Shown: one piece after another, positions 61,644 through 64,000 of the stretch
Numbering within the stretch: the stretch's first letter is position 1
How the letters are laid out: every line of letters starts with the position of its first letter
Assembly (NCBI RefSeq): GCF_947501385.1
Contig: NZ_CANMVP010000002.1
Location: forward strand, 186,001 to 250,000
DNA: 64,000 bases
Source: an uncultured Polaribacter sp.
GTDB lineage: Bacteria; Bacteroidota; Bacteroidia; Flavobacteriales; Flavobacteriaceae
Direction of reading: 5' to 3'
The notes under the pieces: generated by a model
The model's database searches: none
What the model saw: only the letters and a program-made list of their open reading frames with translations
What the model was told of the DNA's origin: nothing
Program-made: the position numbers and the translations under genes

Positions 61644-61880
61644 AATGAATATTTTTATCTTAAAAACAATCTATCAAAATATTATTAATAAATACAACTA
61701 CTTTTAGTCATAATAATCAAACAAAAGAAAGAAAAAGACTACATCTTTACTCCACCCCAATACCTATAAACGCTTATTAAATATAGGAATATTACATACT
61801 GTATCGGGAAGTAGATTTATTTTCCTTTGGTCTATTTTTCAAGAATATTTGCATATAAAAACAAAACTATGTATCGCATA

Positions 61881-61917
61881 AAAAAACCTCAGAGAAAAGT
61901 CTCTCTGAGGAAAAAAA
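61881..61917 (-). terminator. Terminator of the OmpA/PD40 gene
   Basis: CCTCAGAGA and TCTCTGAGG (61887-61895, 61902-61910) pair across a short loop; on the minus strand a run of seven T residues follows. Confidence 0.88.
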
Positions 61918-62051
61918 GCTTCTAAAAAGATCAACTACCCCTAATCAATCAATTATCACTGAGGCTTATAAAATATAAATATTTTAAATTTTTTTTATTA
62001 TTCGTTTTATTTAAACATATAAAGAACTCTAACCTGCTACAATGTTTAATG

Positions 62052-64000
62052 TTATTTCTTTTGAATATTTGTCACTATAAATTCACTTCTTCTGTTCAAT
62101 TGATGCTCTTCTTCTGAGCATTTTACACCATTGCTACATCTATTAATTAGTTTCGACTCGCCAAAACCTTTATACGTTAATCTAGATGTACTAACTCCTC
62201 TACCCACAAGATATGCATAGGTAGATGCTGCTCTTTTTTCTGATAGTTTTTGGTTAAAAGAACTTTTAGACCTACTATCTGTATGTGAGCCAATTTGTAT
62301 GGCAACATCATCATATTGCTTTAATACTTGTACTATTTTCTCTAGCTCAATTTTAGCATCTTCTCTTATGGTATTTTTACCAGTATCAAAATAAATGGTA
62401 TTTAAAATAGACGCAATGTCTGTACCTTCTTTTTTCTCTATTTTACTTGTAGAAAGAAAGAAATTTACCGTTGTAGTATCTTCTGTAATTTTGTTTCCAT
62501 TAATGGCTACTTCTGCGGTAAGGTACCCGTCTTTTTCTGCTCTTATAAAAGCGACGTCTCTTCTATTCATAGCATCGAAATTAAAGTTCCCCGTTGAATT
62601 TGTCTGCCTAAAGGAGATTACATTTCCGTTAATATCATACAACGTAATTTTAGCATCTGCTAGCCCTTTTGCTACATTGGTATTGTTTTTATCTCTTGTC
62701 TTTCCTACTATGCTAATATTCTGAGATAGACTTGGCAAGACTGGTATTAAATTCACATCAAAATTTGCATTTTTATTTGCTAGCTTTTTTGGATCTAAAC
62801 TAATAGTGCTCGTTATGTATCCTTCCTTTTCAGACTTTACATAGTCTAAATTTTCAACATCTAAGGCACCAAATACATACATTCCATTGGCATCAGAAAG
62901 TACGGTTTCTACCACATTTCCTTTTTTGTCAAATAAAGTGATACTTAGCCCTGCTAACACCGCAGCAGTTTTACTGTCTTTTGCAATACCATTAATGGCA
63001 AGAATAATAGGAAAAGTAAAGGGTGCCGTTTCTAAAAAGTGGTAAATATCATCTTGTGCCGCTTCTCCTTTTCTATTCGAAGAAAAATATCCTTTATCTG
63101 ATGCATTAATCATATACCCAAAATCATCAAAAGAACTATTAATTGGAGTGCCAATATTGTACGCTTTTCTATACTGTAAACCTGCTTCTAATTTTGAGAC
63201 AAACACATCTAATCCCCCCAATGCCTCAGATCTGTCTGAAGAAAAATACAAATGGCCAGTTTTAGGATTTACAAAAGGAAACATTTCTTTACCAATGGTA
63301 TTTAACGCTGTCATATTTACCGGTTTCCCTAAGTTACCATTGTCTTTTATGGGTACACTATACAAGTCTGTGTCTCCTACACCGCCTGGCATATTCGAAG
63401 AAAAGTATAAGGTTTTCTCATCGATACTTAAAGCTGGGTGCCCTACAGAATATTCTAAGTTGTTAATAGCACAAGGTTCTATATTTTTCCATTTTCCATC
63501 AATAAAACTTGCTTTGTAAATATTTAGAGTAACCGTTCTTTCTTCTCCTTTTCTAGTCCTTTTAAATTTGTTATTTAAAAAAGCATTTCTAGTAAAATAC
63601 ATAGTTTTACCATCTTTGGTAATTACTAAAGAGCCTTCGTTAAAATCTGAATTTAATTCTCCCGCAGGTTTTTGCAATTTATTGTTAGAATTGTCTGTAA
63701 CATATACATCTGAAGTATATTGATTTGCCCATCCTAATCTTTTACCATTGTCTACCGTAGTAATAAAATACAAGGTATTTTCTTGTAAAAAAGCGGAATA
63801 ATCTGAAGCCGCTGTATTGTGTTGAAAAGGCAACATGCTATAGCGATCATTATTGTTAACAATGGCCAAATTTGTACTCGAATACCTATATCTTTCCCCT
63901 TTTTTTTCATAAAAAGGGGCTAATAATGCATCTGCTTTTTGGTATTGTTGCATGGCTTTTAGCGTCTGGCCGTACCAATAATTATAAATAGGTAGTTTTT
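62052..64000 (-). CDS. OmpA-family protein with TPR and PD40 repeats, 5' end missing
   Basis: The frame is open past the ATG at 63951-63953 to the window edge, with KLPIYNYWYGQTLKAM before it, so the true start lies outside. Visible parts: end of a TPR-like region, PD40/WD40-like propeller repeats (about residues 80-310: HPALSIDEKTLYFSSNMPGG, GHLYFSSDRSEALGGLD), two carboxypeptidase-regulatory-like Ig domains and a C-terminal OmpA peptidoglycan-binding domain (IYFDTGKNTIREDAKIEL, NRRSEFIVT). PorE of the type IX secretion system has the same order of parts, and similar genes often stand beside porP/sprF. A role in gliding or secretion is inferred. Confidence 0.88.
   Translation of the reverse strand, partial: KLPIYNYWYGQTLKAMQQYQKADALLAPFYEKKGERYRYSSTNLAIVNNNDRYSMLPFQHNTAASDYSAFLQENTLYFITTVDNGKRLGWANQYTSDVYVTDNSNNKLQKPAGELNSDFNEGSLVITKDGKTMYFTRNAFLNNKFKRTRKGEERTVTLNIYKASFIDGKWKNIEPCAINNLEYSVGHPALSIDEKTLYFSSNMPGGVGDTDLYSVPIKDNGNLGKPVNMTALNTIGKEMFPFVNPKTGHLYFSSDRSEALGGLDVFVSKLEAGLQYRKAYNIGTPINSSFDDFGYMINASDKGYFSSNRKGEAAQDDIYHFLETAPFTFPIILAINGIAKDSKTAAVLAGLSITLFDKKGNVVETVLSDANGMYVFGALDVENLDYVKSEKEGYITSTISLDPKKLANKNANFDVNLIPVLPSLSQNISIVGKTRDKNNTNVAKGLADAKITLYDINGNVISFRQTNSTGNFNFDAMNRRDVAFIRAEKDGYLTAEVAINGNKITEDTTTVNFFLSTSKIEKKEGTDIASILNTIYFDTGKNTIREDAKIELEKIVQVLKQYDDVAIQIGSHTDSRSKSSFNQKLSEKRAASTYAYLVGRGVSTSRLTYKGFGESKLINRCSNGVKCSEEEHQLNRRSEFIVTNIQKK

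Larger units (their letters stand above)
61632..62051. other. Spacer with promoter and terminator, no gene
   Basis: Holds the promoter of the small His/Cys gene (61636-61643) and the terminator of the OmpA-type gene (61881-61917). The remaining 230 bases are AT-rich with no reading frame I can support. Confidence 0.65.

Overview
The window is low-GC DNA, very probably from a marine member of the Flavobacteriaceae; the gene content resembles Polaribacter or a close relative, but the genus is an inference. Signs of Bacteroidota are: the TAnnTTTG promoter element before many genes, several lipoproteins with short lipoboxes, TonB-dependent receptors with an N-terminal carboxypeptidase-regulatory-like domain, an OmpA/PD40 protein of the type IX secretion style, a long SecA without a C-terminal zinc site, and a carotenoid cluster for zeaxanthin-type pigment. 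No rRNA, tRNA, CRISPR array, prophage or complete insertion sequence was seen. Most of the window is chromosomal housekeeping and envelope genes.

Layout. 1-106: start of a lipoprotein gene cut by the window edge. 601-4317: crtZ, crtB, crtI and a MerR-type regulator carrying the full set of coenzyme B12-binding motifs of CarH/LitR photoreceptors. 4435-6067: a divergent ECF sigma factor, a membrane protein and a small outer-membrane barrel. 6064-19806: threonine aldolase, an MG2/plug surface protein, a metzincin, prfB, an ArsC-family protein, an outer-membrane receptor, a small membrane protein, fumC, guanine deaminase and a DinB-fold protein. 19813-23957: Wzc-type tyrosine kinase with a Gly-Tyr tail, Wza-type export lipoprotein and a divergent methyltransferase. 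23997-28449: cobalamin adenosyltransferase, a DUF2795 protein and secA. 28606-30756: ECF sigma, HEAT-repeat membrane protein and DUF4097-like protein. 31054-38204: folE, hisS, yihY, a lipoprotein, nadC, rlmH, an HTH-membrane protein and rdgB. 38316-40249: FecCD-type ABC permease and its ATPase, which has no normal start codon. 40318-44413: M28 peptidase, lipoprotein MsrA and dnaX. 44466-54519: antiporter, universal stress protein, SulP transporter, miaE, DUF4268, CAP lipoprotein, DUF4870, dps, mscS and mnmE. 54604-61631: a putative metal-handling operon (His/Cys small exported protein, ABC ATPase, TonB receptor, two DUF3526 permeases, MerC-like protein). 62052-64000: OmpA/PD40 protein running off the edge.

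How the genes work together. The strongest story is light control of carotenoids. The B12-binding regulator lies directly upstream of crtI-crtB-crtZ. The promoters of crtI and of the regulator gene share one module: a TACATTTG minus-7 box overlapped by the palindrome TTGTTnAACAA, as expected for a repressor that blocks both. A divergent ECF sigma factor gives an arrangement like litR-litS of Streptomyces, and the adenosyltransferase that makes the coenzyme is encoded 20 kb away. The second system worth attention is the 54604-61631 operon, which joins an outer-membrane receptor to a Nos/Gld-like ABC-2 transporter and Cys/His-rich proteins.

Intergenic regions carry families of short dispersed repeats (TGTCA-ended palindromic elements, and ACTTTGAA or TTAAATC tandem runs). 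One spacer (12228-12481) looks like a nested miniature element with terminal inverted repeats and a 9-bp flanking duplication.
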